Assembly (NCBI GenBank): GCA_041594355.1
Contig: JBFHMM010000157.1
Location: 1 to 9,490 of the forward strand
DNA length: 9,490 nucleotides
Direction: 5' to 3'
Origin: JAIUZI01 sp041594355
GTDB taxonomy: Bacteria > Pseudomonadota > Alphaproteobacteria > Rhodobacterales > Rhodobacteraceae
Positions 1 through 5,964 of this stretch are shown one piece after another. How positions within the stretch are numbered: the stretch's first letter is position 1; every line of letters begins with the position of its first letter. A program made the translations under genes and the position numbers. Below the pieces are notes generated by a model that worked only from the letters and a program-made list of their open reading frames with translations, searched no databases and had not been told where the DNA came from.

Positions 1-821
1 CCGGTGACGGGCTGGTAGTCCGGTTCGGGGCAGCCGCAGGGGTCGGCCAGGAGGGTATTGGCGGCGATGCCTGTCATGTGTCTGGCGGCCTTGGCCATCA
101 TGGTGCTGACGTCCGTCGCCCGGACCGCTGTCGCGGTGCCGTGGGTCGTGCCGGTGACCATCTGGCGCAGGTAGCTGGTGTCGTAGGGTTCGCGCGACAG
201 GGCGCCATAGGACTGGGTCAGGTTCGATTGCGCCTGCACCAGCCGTGCCGTGTCGAGGCTGCCGAGGCTGCCGAGCTGATCTACCGGGATGCGGACATAG
301 AGCCGGGGGTCGCCCAAGTCGTATTTGTTGGTCTGGGGCACGCCGGTTTTCGGTTGATACACGTAGTCAATGCCGCTGCAGGTGCAGGAATAAGTGGTCC
401 CCGGTGTGCCGGTCACGCCGCCGCCATAGGTACCGCCGGAGGTGGAGCCCTTGGCCGCACCCGCCTTGGTGCCCGCGTTGAACGACAGGGCAAGGGGCGT
501 TGGCGCGGTGTCTTGGTCGTCGCTGTCGGGGGGCGGCAGCTTTTGCCGCCAGGCGAACAGGGACACCGGAGAGTTCATCCGCAGCCCGAGAAACCCCTCT
601 TCGTCCCAGGCCAGGTCGAAGGTCTGGTTGTGTTTCAGCTGATGCTGTTCGTTCAGCAGGCATTGCAGCAGCTGCAGGCGTGCCGGACCGCTGTCTGCGA
701 AGGCGGCGACTTTGGTCAAATCCGCGAAACGGTCGGCGCAATTGGTGGACGGGGTTGCCTGGGACATCGGGGCGGAGAGGCCCGTGCAGAGGCCAAGCAG
801 CCAGAAAAAGCGTTGGGTCAT
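1..821 (-). CDS. Exported protein of unknown function, 3' end cut by window edge
   Basis: An open frame runs from the ATG at 821-819 through 273 full codons to the window edge without a stop, so it is partial at its C-terminus. I do not recognise the family. Residues 1-22 look like a Sec signal peptide: a short polar start, a hydrophobic core around FFWLLGLCTGL, and a plausible cleavage site after SQA. The mature part has cysteines at about 28, 54, 146, 148, 262 and 264, including two CxC pairs (CTC, CGC), which suggests disulfides or metal binding outside the cytoplasm. Residues 118-142 are a low-complexity Gly/Thr/Ser linker. A 9-bp tandem duplication at 255-272 gives GSLGSL. The start is supported by GGAG (831-834) nine bases upstream, but this lies inside the terminator hairpin of the preceding operon. 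An ATG at codon 19 is possible but would remove the signal peptide. It occupies the position after cvpA where many proteobacteria carry purF. Confidence 0.72.
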   Translation of the reverse strand, partial: MTQRFFWLLGLCTGLSAPMSQATPSTNCADRFADLTKVAAFADSGPARLQLLQCLLNEQHQLKHNQTFDLAWDEEGFLGLRMNSPVSLFAWRQKLPPPDSDDQDTAPTPLALSFNAGTKAGAAKGSTSGGTYGGGVTGTPGTTYSCTCSGIDYVYQPKTGVPQTNKYDLGDPRLYVRIPVDQLGSLGSLDTARLVQAQSNLTQSYGALSREPYDTSYLRQMVTGTTHGTATAVRATDVSTMMAKAARHMTGIAANTLLADPCGCPEPDYQPVT

Positions 822-822
822 G

Positions 823-852
823 AAAAAAGGCTCCGGTTCAATGACCGGAGCC
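823..852 (-). terminator. Intrinsic terminator after cvpA, containing the next gene's SD
   Basis: There is a perfect 9-bp inverted repeat, GGCTCCGGT (829-837) and ACCGGAGCC (844-852), around a 6-base loop. Read on the minus strand, six T residues (828-823) follow at once. This is a textbook Rho-independent terminator located 58 bases past the cvpA stop. The minus-strand 3' arm also contains GGAG at 834-831, spaced 9 bases from the ATG of the exported protein, and the U-tract ends one base before that ATG. The element could therefore also mask translation initiation. Confidence 0.88.
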
Positions 853-910
853 TAGCGTATTCTTCGATTCGGGGAAATTGCGCAGGGGAAACGGTCCTGG
901 CGCGGGCCGC

Positions 911-1465
911 TTACTGGCCGCAGGTGCCCACGAGACCCTCATATTGCTGGGTGATCCAGCCGAGCGCCTCTTCGGGATTGCGGGCCTCGATCTTGCCGGT
1001 TATGCGGGCAAAGACCTGCGCCGAGCGGCTTTCGTCTACGATGGTGAAATTCTGAGCCGTCATCACGGTGTCGTAGACAAAGAAGGCGATGGCCACCAGC
1101 AGGATGCCGCGGGCGACTCCGAAGAAGAAGCCGAGCCCCTGGTCGATGCCACCGAGCGCCGAGCGCTGCACCAGCGAGGAAAACAGCGGCGTGAAGAAGC
1201 TTACCACGATCAGCGCCACGGCAAAGACGGCGGCAAAGGCGGCAATGATCGAAAGCTCGCAGCTGTCGGCGATGAAATCGCCCAGTATCGGGACTTCCTT
1301 GATCAGCGGTTCGACCTGGGGCGCAAAGATATAGGCCAGCACGGCGGCGGCGATCCAGCCGATGATGGCCATCGCCTCGCGCACGATGCCACGGGAATAA
1401 GCCAGCAGCGCCGACAGTATGATGATCAGGGCGACGACCCCGTCGATGATGGTGAAACCTTCCAT
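911..1465 (-). CDS. cvpA: CvpA family inner membrane protein
   Basis: This 184-residue protein has the size and layout of the CvpA (colicin V production) family. Four hydrophobic segments lie at about residues 5-25, 32-50, 70-92 and 110-132, and a short polar C-terminal tail follows. The conserved family features are visible: an N-terminal DGVVALIIILSALLAYSRG stretch followed by VREAMAIIGWIAA, and later FFFGVARGILLV. The family sits in the inner membrane. It was named for a colicin V export phenotype in E. coli and has since been linked to envelope homeostasis; its biochemical activity is not settled. The start ATG is preceded by GAGGG only a few bases away. It lies 46 bases after the radA stop and probably shares its transcript. 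A strong terminator follows the TAA stop. In many proteobacteria purF comes next, but here it does not. Confidence 0.88.
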   Translation of the reverse strand: MEGFTIIDGVVALIIILSALLAYSRGIVREAMAIIGWIAAAVLAYIFAPQVEPLIKEVPILGDFIADSCELSIIAAFAAVFAVALIVVSFFTPLFSSLVQRSALGGIDQGLGFFFGVARGILLVAIAFFVYDTVMTAQNFTIVDESRSAQVFARITGKIEARNPEEALGWITQQYEGLVGTCGQ

Positions 1466-1511
1466 GTCCCTCGCCCGTTTGTTTCAGCGCTTCTTGCCTG
1501 TTGTCGCGATC

Positions 1512-2876
1512 TTAGCCCGCCCCGAAGGTTTCGCCAACAAAACCCGTCAGGTCCGATGGGCGGGTCAGTTTCAGCCCGCCGCCTGTTCCGGTTTTGCCAC
1601 CTGCCGGGGCAATCGCGGCGGTGAAACCAAGTTTTTGCGCTTCTTTCAACCTGTTTTCCGTCTGAGGGGCCGGGCGCAGCGCTCCGGACAGGCTGATTTC
1701 CCCGAAAATCACTGTTTCAGGCGGCAAAGCGGCGTCTTCGCGCGCACTGAGCAGGGCGGCGGCAACCGCGAGATCGGCGGCGGGTTCGGAGATCTTCATA
1801 CCGCCGGCAACGTTGAGATAGACGTCGAGCCCGGCGAAGGGGATGCCGCAGCGCGCTTCGAGTACGGCGAGAATCATCGCCAGGCGGCCTGAATCCCAGC
1901 CCACCACGGTGCGGCGTGGTTGTGAATGCGGCGAGGGGGCGACCAGCGCCTGCAGTTCGACCAGCACCGGGCGGGTACCCTCGATACCGGCAAAGACTAC
2001 CGAACCGGGCGCGGGGTTGCCGCGTTCGGAGAGGAAAAGGGCGGAAGGGTTGGTGACCTCGGCCAGGCCGCCGCCGGTCATTTCGAAAACGCCGATTTCG
2101 TCGGCTGGGCCAAAGCGGTTCTTGACCGCGCGCAGAATACGGAACTGGTGGCCGCGTTCGCCTTCGAAATAGAGCACGGTGTCGACCATGTGTTCGACCA
2201 CGCGGGGGCCGGCGATCTGGCCTTCCTTGGTGACGTGGCCGACAAGGATGACCGAGACGCCGCGCCGTTTGGCAAAGGTGGTGAGTTCATGCGCGGCAGC
2301 ACGGACCTGGCTGACGGAGCCCGGCGCGCTGTCGACATTGTCGGCCCACATGGTCTGGATCGAATCGATGATGGCCAGCTGCGGGCGCTCGGTCTCGAGC
2401 GTGGTCAGAATGTCGCGCAGGTTGGTTTCGGCGGCCAGTTTCACCGGCGCGTCGGAGAGCCCGAGGCGGCGGGCGCGCATGCGGACCTGGGCGCTGGCCT
2501 CTTCGCCGCTCACATAGACGGTTTTCAGACCGGCCTGGGCAAAGCGCGCGGCGGCCTGCAGCAGAAGGGTGGATTTGCCGATGCCGGGATCGCCGCCGAC
2601 CAGGATGGCCGAGGCGGGCACCAGCCCGCCGCCAAGCACCCGGTCGAGTTCGGCGAGACCCGAGGCGGCGCGGGGCGGCGGCGCTTCTTCGGTCGACAGA
2701 TCTGTCAAGGCGATGGCTTTGCCCCGCGATGCGCCCAGCGATTTCGACGGCGGGCCGGCGGACAGGCCGCGGTCCTCGGTGATGGAGTTCCATTCTCCGC
2801 AGGCTTCGCAACGCCCGGCCCATTTGGAAAACGACGCGCCGCAGGCGGTGCAGAGGAAGTTCTTTGTCTTTGCCAT
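1512..2876 (-). CDS. radA: DNA repair protein RadA (Sms), branch-migration ATPase
   Basis: RadA is a hexameric, RecA-like ATPase that drives branch migration and processing of recombination intermediates on DNA. The 454-residue product has all the expected parts: a C4 zinc finger (Cys9, Cys12, Cys23, Cys26); a Walker A motif GGDPGIGKST at 94-103; a Walker B LAIID at 167-171; the RadA-specific KNRFG motif at 252-256; and a Lon-protease-like C-terminal domain from about 290 to the end (core around GGMKISEPAADLAVAAALLS). The length is normal for the family. I start at the ATG of MAKTKNF because the zinc finger follows directly, as in known RadA proteins. An in-frame TTG at 2912 would add 12 unconserved residues. 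No strong ribosome-binding site stands before the ATG. The gene lies between the coiled-coil membrane protein (61-base gap) and cvpA, probably in one operon. Confidence 0.97.
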   Translation of the reverse strand: MAKTKNFLCTACGASFSKWAGRCEACGEWNSITEDRGLSAGPPSKSLGASRGKAIALTDLSTEEAPPPRAASGLAELDRVLGGGLVPASAILVGGDPGIGKSTLLLQAAARFAQAGLKTVYVSGEEASAQVRMRARRLGLSDAPVKLAAETNLRDILTTLETERPQLAIIDSIQTMWADNVDSAPGSVSQVRAAAHELTTFAKRRGVSVILVGHVTKEGQIAGPRVVEHMVDTVLYFEGERGHQFRILRAVKNRFGPADEIGVFEMTGGGLAEVTNPSALFLSERGNPAPGSVVFAGIEGTRPVLVELQALVAPSPHSQPRRTVVGWDSGRLAMILAVLEARCGIPFAGLDVYLNVAGGMKISEPAADLAVAAALLSAREDAALPPETVIFGEISLSGALRPAPQTENRLKEAQKLGFTAAIAPAGGKTGTGGGLKLTRPSDLTGFVGETFGAG

Positions 2877-2917
2877 GGTGCGAGTGATGCCCCAGCGGGC
2901 GGCGACACGCAAACCCT

Positions 2918-2934
2918 GATTGCCCGGAGCAATC
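2918..2934 (-). other. Small intercistronic hairpin before radA
   Basis: GATTGC (2918-2923) and GCAATC (2929-2934) form a perfect 6-bp stem with a 5-base loop in the gap between the coiled-coil protein and radA. No T-run follows on the minus strand, so it is unlikely to terminate transcription. It might influence RNA processing or stability, or simply be chance. Confidence 0.35.
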
Positions 2935-2937
2935 CGA

Positions 2938-3717
2938 TCAGTCGGGCGGGCGTTTCTGGGTCATCCGAACGACGCTGTGGGTGGTGCCGCGGGGGTCGGG
3001 CGGATCCTGCAACTGGGCCGAGAGTTCTGGCAACAGCTCGAAAAGTTCCTCGCGGACCCGCTGCAACTGCGCCTTGGCCACCGATTCTTCGAGATCCATA
3101 TCGCGGCACCATTGCCGCAATTCGTGAACGACGATGCGGGCATCTTCGAGCCGTTCGTTGAAACGCTCGACTTCTTGCTGGCGCTGTTTGAGGAAGGTGC
3201 GGGCGCGATCTATCTTTTCGTCTGAGTAGATCTTGGCCAGTTCGTGGCTGACATGGCTCATCTCGGCGGCGACTTCGAGGAGTTCCGGTTCAAGATCACC
3301 CAGGTCGGGGTGCTCGCGCAGGTAGGCCAGCCGCTCCTTGACCGCGTCGAATTCTGAGGCCAGCCGAAACGCGCCGCGCCGGTCGGCGGCGTGCGCCTCG
3401 TGGTAGGCGCGGGTGACATCGGTGACGGAGATGCGGAAATCGCGGTGGCTGTGTTCCAGCGCGGCGATCCGGTTGTGGGCGGGCAGGTAGAAGGCCAGCA
3501 TCAGCGCCAGAACCATCAGCCCGATCTGGACCAGTTTCCCGGCGTTTTCATAAGGTTGCCCGGCAAAACCTATAGGCAGCTCCAGCCAGGGCCAGACCCC
3601 GGCGGCGCAAAGCCCGGTCCAGAGCACGGTGAACAGGGCGGACAGCAGGATGAGGAAATAGGAAAGACGCATGAAATACGCCTGACAGACAGTGAGGATC
3701 GAACGCGTTTGCGGCAT
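2938..3717 (-). CDS. Membrane-anchored coiled-coil protein of unknown function
   Basis: This 259-residue protein has two hydrophobic segments, at about residues 18-42 and 62-79. A long charged helical region follows from about 83 to 237, rich in Glu, Arg, Leu and Gln with heptad-like spacing, which predicts a cytoplasmic coiled coil. The C-terminus is a polar, proline-containing tail. I do not recognise a named domain. Relatives next to radA are sometimes labelled 'DNA repair protein', but nothing in this sequence (no zinc finger, P-loop or nuclease motif) supports that. The start at 3717 has a good Shine-Dalgarno, GGAAGG, seven bases upstream. An alternative ATG at codon 16 (MRLSYF) would shorten the N-terminus but leave both membrane segments. 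It is the first gene of the radA-cvpA cluster, with a candidate promoter about 100 bases upstream. A role in anchoring or organising something at the membrane is inference only. Confidence 0.82.
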   Translation of the reverse strand: MPQTRSILTVCQAYFMRLSYFLILLSALFTVLWTGLCAAGVWPWLELPIGFAGQPYENAGKLVQIGLMVLALMLAFYLPAHNRIAALEHSHRDFRISVTDVTRAYHEAHAADRRGAFRLASEFDAVKERLAYLREHPDLGDLEPELLEVAAEMSHVSHELAKIYSDEKIDRARTFLKQRQQEVERFNERLEDARIVVHELRQWCRDMDLEESVAKAQLQRVREELFELLPELSAQLQDPPDPRGTTHSVVRMTQKRPPD

Positions 3718-3820
3718 AATTCAACCTTCCGGGCCAACAGCCACGGCCCCGAATGCGCGATCGAAACAAACCGCTTGGGGGCCCGAGGGAACACAACAAC
3801 AAAACTGCTCGCTAGGGATC

Positions 3821-3849
3821 AGCCTACACAATTACCTGATTTCAAGCAA
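3821..3849 (-). promoter_or_regulatory. Candidate sigma-70 promoter for the coiled-coil/radA/cvpA cluster
   Basis: On the minus strand, TTGCTT (3849-3844) and TAGGCT (3826-3821) are separated by 17 bases, in the locally A+T-richer gap between the PqiA-like gene and the coiled-coil gene. Each hexamer departs from consensus. The start of transcription would lie near 3814, giving a leader of roughly 97 bases. Only the spacing and location support it. Confidence 0.35.
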
Positions 3850-3862
3850 TTATCGCAGTGTC

Positions 3863-3874
3863 TTGACCGGTCAA
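3863..3874. repeat. Perfect 12-bp palindrome overlapping a stop codon
   Basis: TTGACCGGTCAA is a perfect palindrome that spans the TGA stop of the PqiA-like gene (3871-3873) and sits 14 bases upstream of the candidate promoter of the next cluster. It could be an operator half-site pair. A 12-bp palindrome may also arise by chance. Confidence 0.3.
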
Positions 3875-4302
3875 TCGCGTTTCTCAGTGAGGTGTCCGAG
3901 CCACAAGGAGGCCAAAATACAGGCAGTGAAAAGGTAAAGCCCCCAGGCGACCTGGACGGTGCCGATGCCGATGCCCTTGATGACGGTGATATAGATGGCG
4001 ATGAGGAAAATATCGGCCATTGCAAGCCTGCCCAGTATCGCAAGCGCGGGCTCGGCCCGACGGTCCAGCAGGCCAAATTGCACCAGCGCCAGCCCGATGG
4101 TCTTGAGATAGGGCGCAAAGAGCGCAAAGGCGGTCACGGTCAGGGCCAGAAAGACATCTGTGCGCCACAGGCTCTGCAACCCGGTGATCACGCTGATTTC
4201 GCTGAGGCCGAACAGCGGCAGCAGCCCGGCGCGCAGCAAGGGCGCGAACCAGGCAACGGGGTAAAGAAGCAGCAAAGACAGGTTGGCGAGGCGGAGCAGC
4301 AT
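3871..4302 (-). CDS. PqiA/LetA-like four-helix membrane protein (single domain)
   Basis: This 143-residue protein is almost entirely hydrophobic, with four likely membrane segments: about residues 5-25, 48-75, 93-112 and 117-136. The pattern matches the paraquat-inducible protein A domain: a polar turn before DVFLAL, then APYLKTIGLALV, then LGRLAMADIFLIAIY, a Lys-Gly turn (VIKG) and a last helix. In E. coli, PqiA and its paralogue LetA (YebS) have two such domains and work with MCE proteins (PqiB, LetB) in lipid movement across the envelope. This protein has only one domain and lacks the N-terminal zinc-ribbon cysteines. The start has AGGGA seven bases upstream. It follows the mlaE-mlaF pair after a 136-base gap, which fits a lipid-transport context. 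The family assignment is from pattern recognition only; another small multi-helix family is possible. Confidence 0.7.
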   Translation of the reverse strand: MLLRLANLSLLLLYPVAWFAPLLRAGLLPLFGLSEISVITGLQSLWRTDVFLALTVTAFALFAPYLKTIGLALVQFGLLDRRAEPALAILGRLAMADIFLIAIYITVIKGIGIGTVQVAWGLYLFTACILASLWLGHLTEKRD

Positions 4303-4380
4303 GGTTCGATCCCTGGCGGTGTCCGGGGCGACCTAAGCCTCCGGCGGTCCCGGCACAAGCGCCCGGGCGGCTACCGGGAG

Positions 4381-4425
4381 AAATTTCTTTCAAAGAGATT
4401 TGCCAAGAAAATTTGAAATTTTCTT
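4381..4425. repeat. Twin 21-bp palindromes in an A+T-rich island
   Basis: Two odd-length palindromes lie side by side between mlaF and the PqiA-like gene. The one at 4405-4425 is perfect (10-base arms, centre 4415). The one at 4381-4401 (centre 4391) has a single mismatched pair. They share the core TTTCAAA on opposite strands and their centres are 24 bp apart. The surrounding 50 bases are much richer in A+T than the rest of the window. They could be operators or weak RNA hairpins; no canonical terminator is formed on the minus strand. Confidence 0.55.
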
Positions 4426-4438
4426 TTTCGCCAGCGTG

Positions 4439-5185
4439 TTATCGGACGGCTTCGATGGGGCCCTCGGCGCGGCCGTGGATGAACTGGTCGAGATAGGGGT
4501 CGCCGCTGTTGTCCAACTGGGCCACCGGGCCGCTCCATTGGATCACCCCGTCGTGCAGCATGGCGACATTGTCGGCGATGGCGCGGACCGAGGACATGTC
4601 GTGGGTGATGGTCATGGCGGTGGCGCCCATTTCGACGACGATCTCGCGGATCAGCTCGTTAATGACGCCGGCCATGATCGGATCGAGCCCGGTGGTGGGT
4701 TCGTCGAAAAAGATGATTTCGGGTTCTGCCGCGATGGTGCGGGCGAGGCCGACGCGTTTTTGCATCCCGCCCGAAAGTTCCGCTGGAAACAGATCGGCGA
4801 CATCCGGTTTCAGCCCGACGCGGCGCAGCTTTTCGATGGCTATGGCGCGGGCCTCTTCGACGGGACGTTTCAGCGAGCCGCGCAGCAGGCGGAAGGCGAC
4901 ATTCTGCCAGACGGTGAGCGAGTCGAACAGCGCGCCGCCCTGGAACAGCATGCCGAAGCGGGCCAGAAAGGCGTCGCGGTCGCCGCTGCCGACGGCTTTG
5001 CCATCGACCAGGATATCGCCGCTGTCCGGCGCGATCAGGCCAAGGACGCATTTCAGCGCCACCGACTTGCCGGTGCCCGACCCGCCGATGATCACCATCG
5101 AGGTTCCTTTGGGCACCTCGAGCGTCAGGCCGCGCAAAACCTGTTTCGGGCCAAAGGCCTTGTGGACGTTCTTCATGTTGATCAT
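4439..5185 (-). CDS. mlaF: MlaF-type ABC transporter ATP-binding protein
   Basis: This 248-residue ABC ATPase probably powers an MlaE-type permease that moves phospholipids between inner and outer membrane. All nucleotide-binding motifs are intact: Walker A GGSGTGKS at 34-41, Q-loop Gln82 in LFQGGALFDSLTVWQNV, signature LSGGMQKRVGLAR from 137, Walker B IIFFDEP at 157-163 followed by TTGLDP, and His195 in ITHD. The GGALFDSLTV and LSGGMQKR stretches are typical of the Mla/Ttg2A branch. The start is the ATG at 5185, which overlaps the permease TGA as ATGA; no strong Shine-Dalgarno precedes it, so translational coupling is likely. A second ATG three codons on is also possible. The open frame extends further upstream, but that part overlaps the permease. 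No MCE-domain (MlaD) gene follows, so the substrate-binding partner must lie elsewhere. Confidence 0.92.
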   Translation of the reverse strand: MINMKNVHKAFGPKQVLRGLTLEVPKGTSMVIIGGSGTGKSVALKCVLGLIAPDSGDILVDGKAVGSGDRDAFLARFGMLFQGGALFDSLTVWQNVAFRLLRGSLKRPVEEARAIAIEKLRRVGLKPDVADLFPAELSGGMQKRVGLARTIAAEPEIIFFDEPTTGLDPIMAGVINELIREIVVEMGATAMTITHDMSSVRAIADNVAMLHDGVIQWSGPVAQLDNSGDPYLDQFIHGRAEGPIEAVR

Positions 5186-5964
5186 ATCGAGAAGAACACC
5201 CCCGTGAGCACAAAGTTCGCGGCCAGGATCAGCACCGCTGCCGCCTCGACGCTGGTTTTGGTGGCTCGGCCGACGCCCTGGGCGCCCCGGCCCGAATGCA
5301 TGCCGTAGTAGCACCCCATCAGCGCGGCGATCACGCCGAACACCGCCCCCTTGGCGAGGCTCGATACCACGTCACGCAACTCGAGGAAATCAACCGTGTT
5401 CTGCAGGTAGGCGGCGGCATTGAAGCCGAGGTTCCGCACCGCCACCGCATAACCGCCGGCAATGCCGATGATGTCGCCGATACCGACCAGCAGTGGCACG
5501 GTGATCAGTGCCGCCAGCACGCGCGGCGCGACGAGGTATTTCATCGGATGGGTGGACAGCGTCACCAGCGCGTCGATCTGTTCGGTCACCTTCATGGTGG
5601 CGATCTCGGCGGCGATGGAAGAGGTCACGCGGGCGGCGATCATCAGCCCGACCAGCACCGGCCCCAGCTCGCGCACCATGCCGATGGCGACGATCTGCGG
5701 CACCACCGCCTCGGCATTGAAGCGGGCGCCGCCGGAGTAGATCTGCAGGGCCAGCGCGCCGCCGGTGAAAATGGCGGTCATGCCCACCACCGGCAGCGAC
5801 AGCCAGCCGACGTTGAGCAGTGCGTTGAGCAGTTCGCGCGGGTAATAGGGCGGGCGCAGGATGTGGGTAAAGGCGCCAAAGGCAAAGATCGCGATCCGCC
5901 CGACCGCCGCGAGGGCGGACAGAACCGCCCGCCCCAGCCGCGCCAGAAGCGTAACCGGGGTCAT
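5182..5964 (-). CDS. mlaE: MlaE-type ABC transporter permease
   Basis: This 260-residue integral membrane protein is the permease partner of the ATPase encoded next. It matches the MlaE/TrnD family: several hydrophobic segments (about 50-75, 88-112, 148-175, 200-220 and 238-258) and the conserved block RELGPVLVGLMIAARVTSS starting at 98, followed by IAAEIATMKVTEQIDAL. That second part holds the predicted coupling helix contacting MlaF. The length is usual for a permease without a fused STAS domain. In E. coli, MlaFEDB moves phospholipids between the inner membrane and the periplasmic carrier MlaC; a similar role here is inferred. The start ATG overlaps the alr stop as ATGA and has GGGAG eight bases upstream, a good ribosome-binding site. 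The mlaF start in turn overlaps its stop, so alr, mlaE and mlaF form a tightly coupled unit. Confidence 0.92.
   Translation of the reverse strand: MTPVTLLARLGRAVLSALAAVGRIAIFAFGAFTHILRPPYYPRELLNALLNVGWLSLPVVGMTAIFTGGALALQIYSGGARFNAEAVVPQIVAIGMVRELGPVLVGLMIAARVTSSIAAEIATMKVTEQIDALVTLSTHPMKYLVAPRVLAALITVPLLVGIGDIIGIAGGYAVAVRNLGFNAAAYLQNTVDFLELRDVVSSLAKGAVFGVIAALMGCYYGMHSGRGAQGVGRATKTSVEAAAVLILAANFVLTGVFFSI

Noticed and set aside
255..272. 9-bp tandem duplication in the exported protein gene
   Set aside because: Two in-frame copies encoding GSL only; a small coding duplication, not evidence for a repeat element or hypermutable switch.
78..1055. Long plus-strand open frame opposite the exported protein and cvpA
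   Set aside because: It covers two convincing minus-strand genes and their terminator, and its product is Gly/Arg/Ala-rich with no motif. This is the usual antisense shadow in G+C-rich DNA.
2877..2912. Upstream TTG start for radA adding 12 residues
   Set aside because: RadA proteins begin a few residues before the zinc finger, so the ATG at 2876 fits; the extra residues look unconserved.
1926..3161. 411-codon plus-strand open frame opposite radA
   Set aside because: It runs antisense through RadA catalytic motifs and into the next gene. Composition is Gly/Asp/Arg-rich with no recognisable domain.
4300..4320. tRNA T-arm-like sequence GGTTCGATCCC
   Set aside because: The flanking bases do not form the 5-bp T-stem and there is no acceptor or anticodon arm nearby. 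It overlaps the start of the PqiA-like gene.
3391..5308. Two long plus-strand frames (3391-4416 and 4400-5308)
   Set aside because: They lie opposite the coiled-coil, PqiA-like and MlaF genes, cross intergenic regions, and show low-complexity shadow composition.
5186..5314. N-terminal extension of mlaF by 43 codons
   Set aside because: It would overlap the MlaE C-terminus, and ABC ATPases of this family start just before the KNVHKAFG-like strand; the ATGA overlap gives the natural start.
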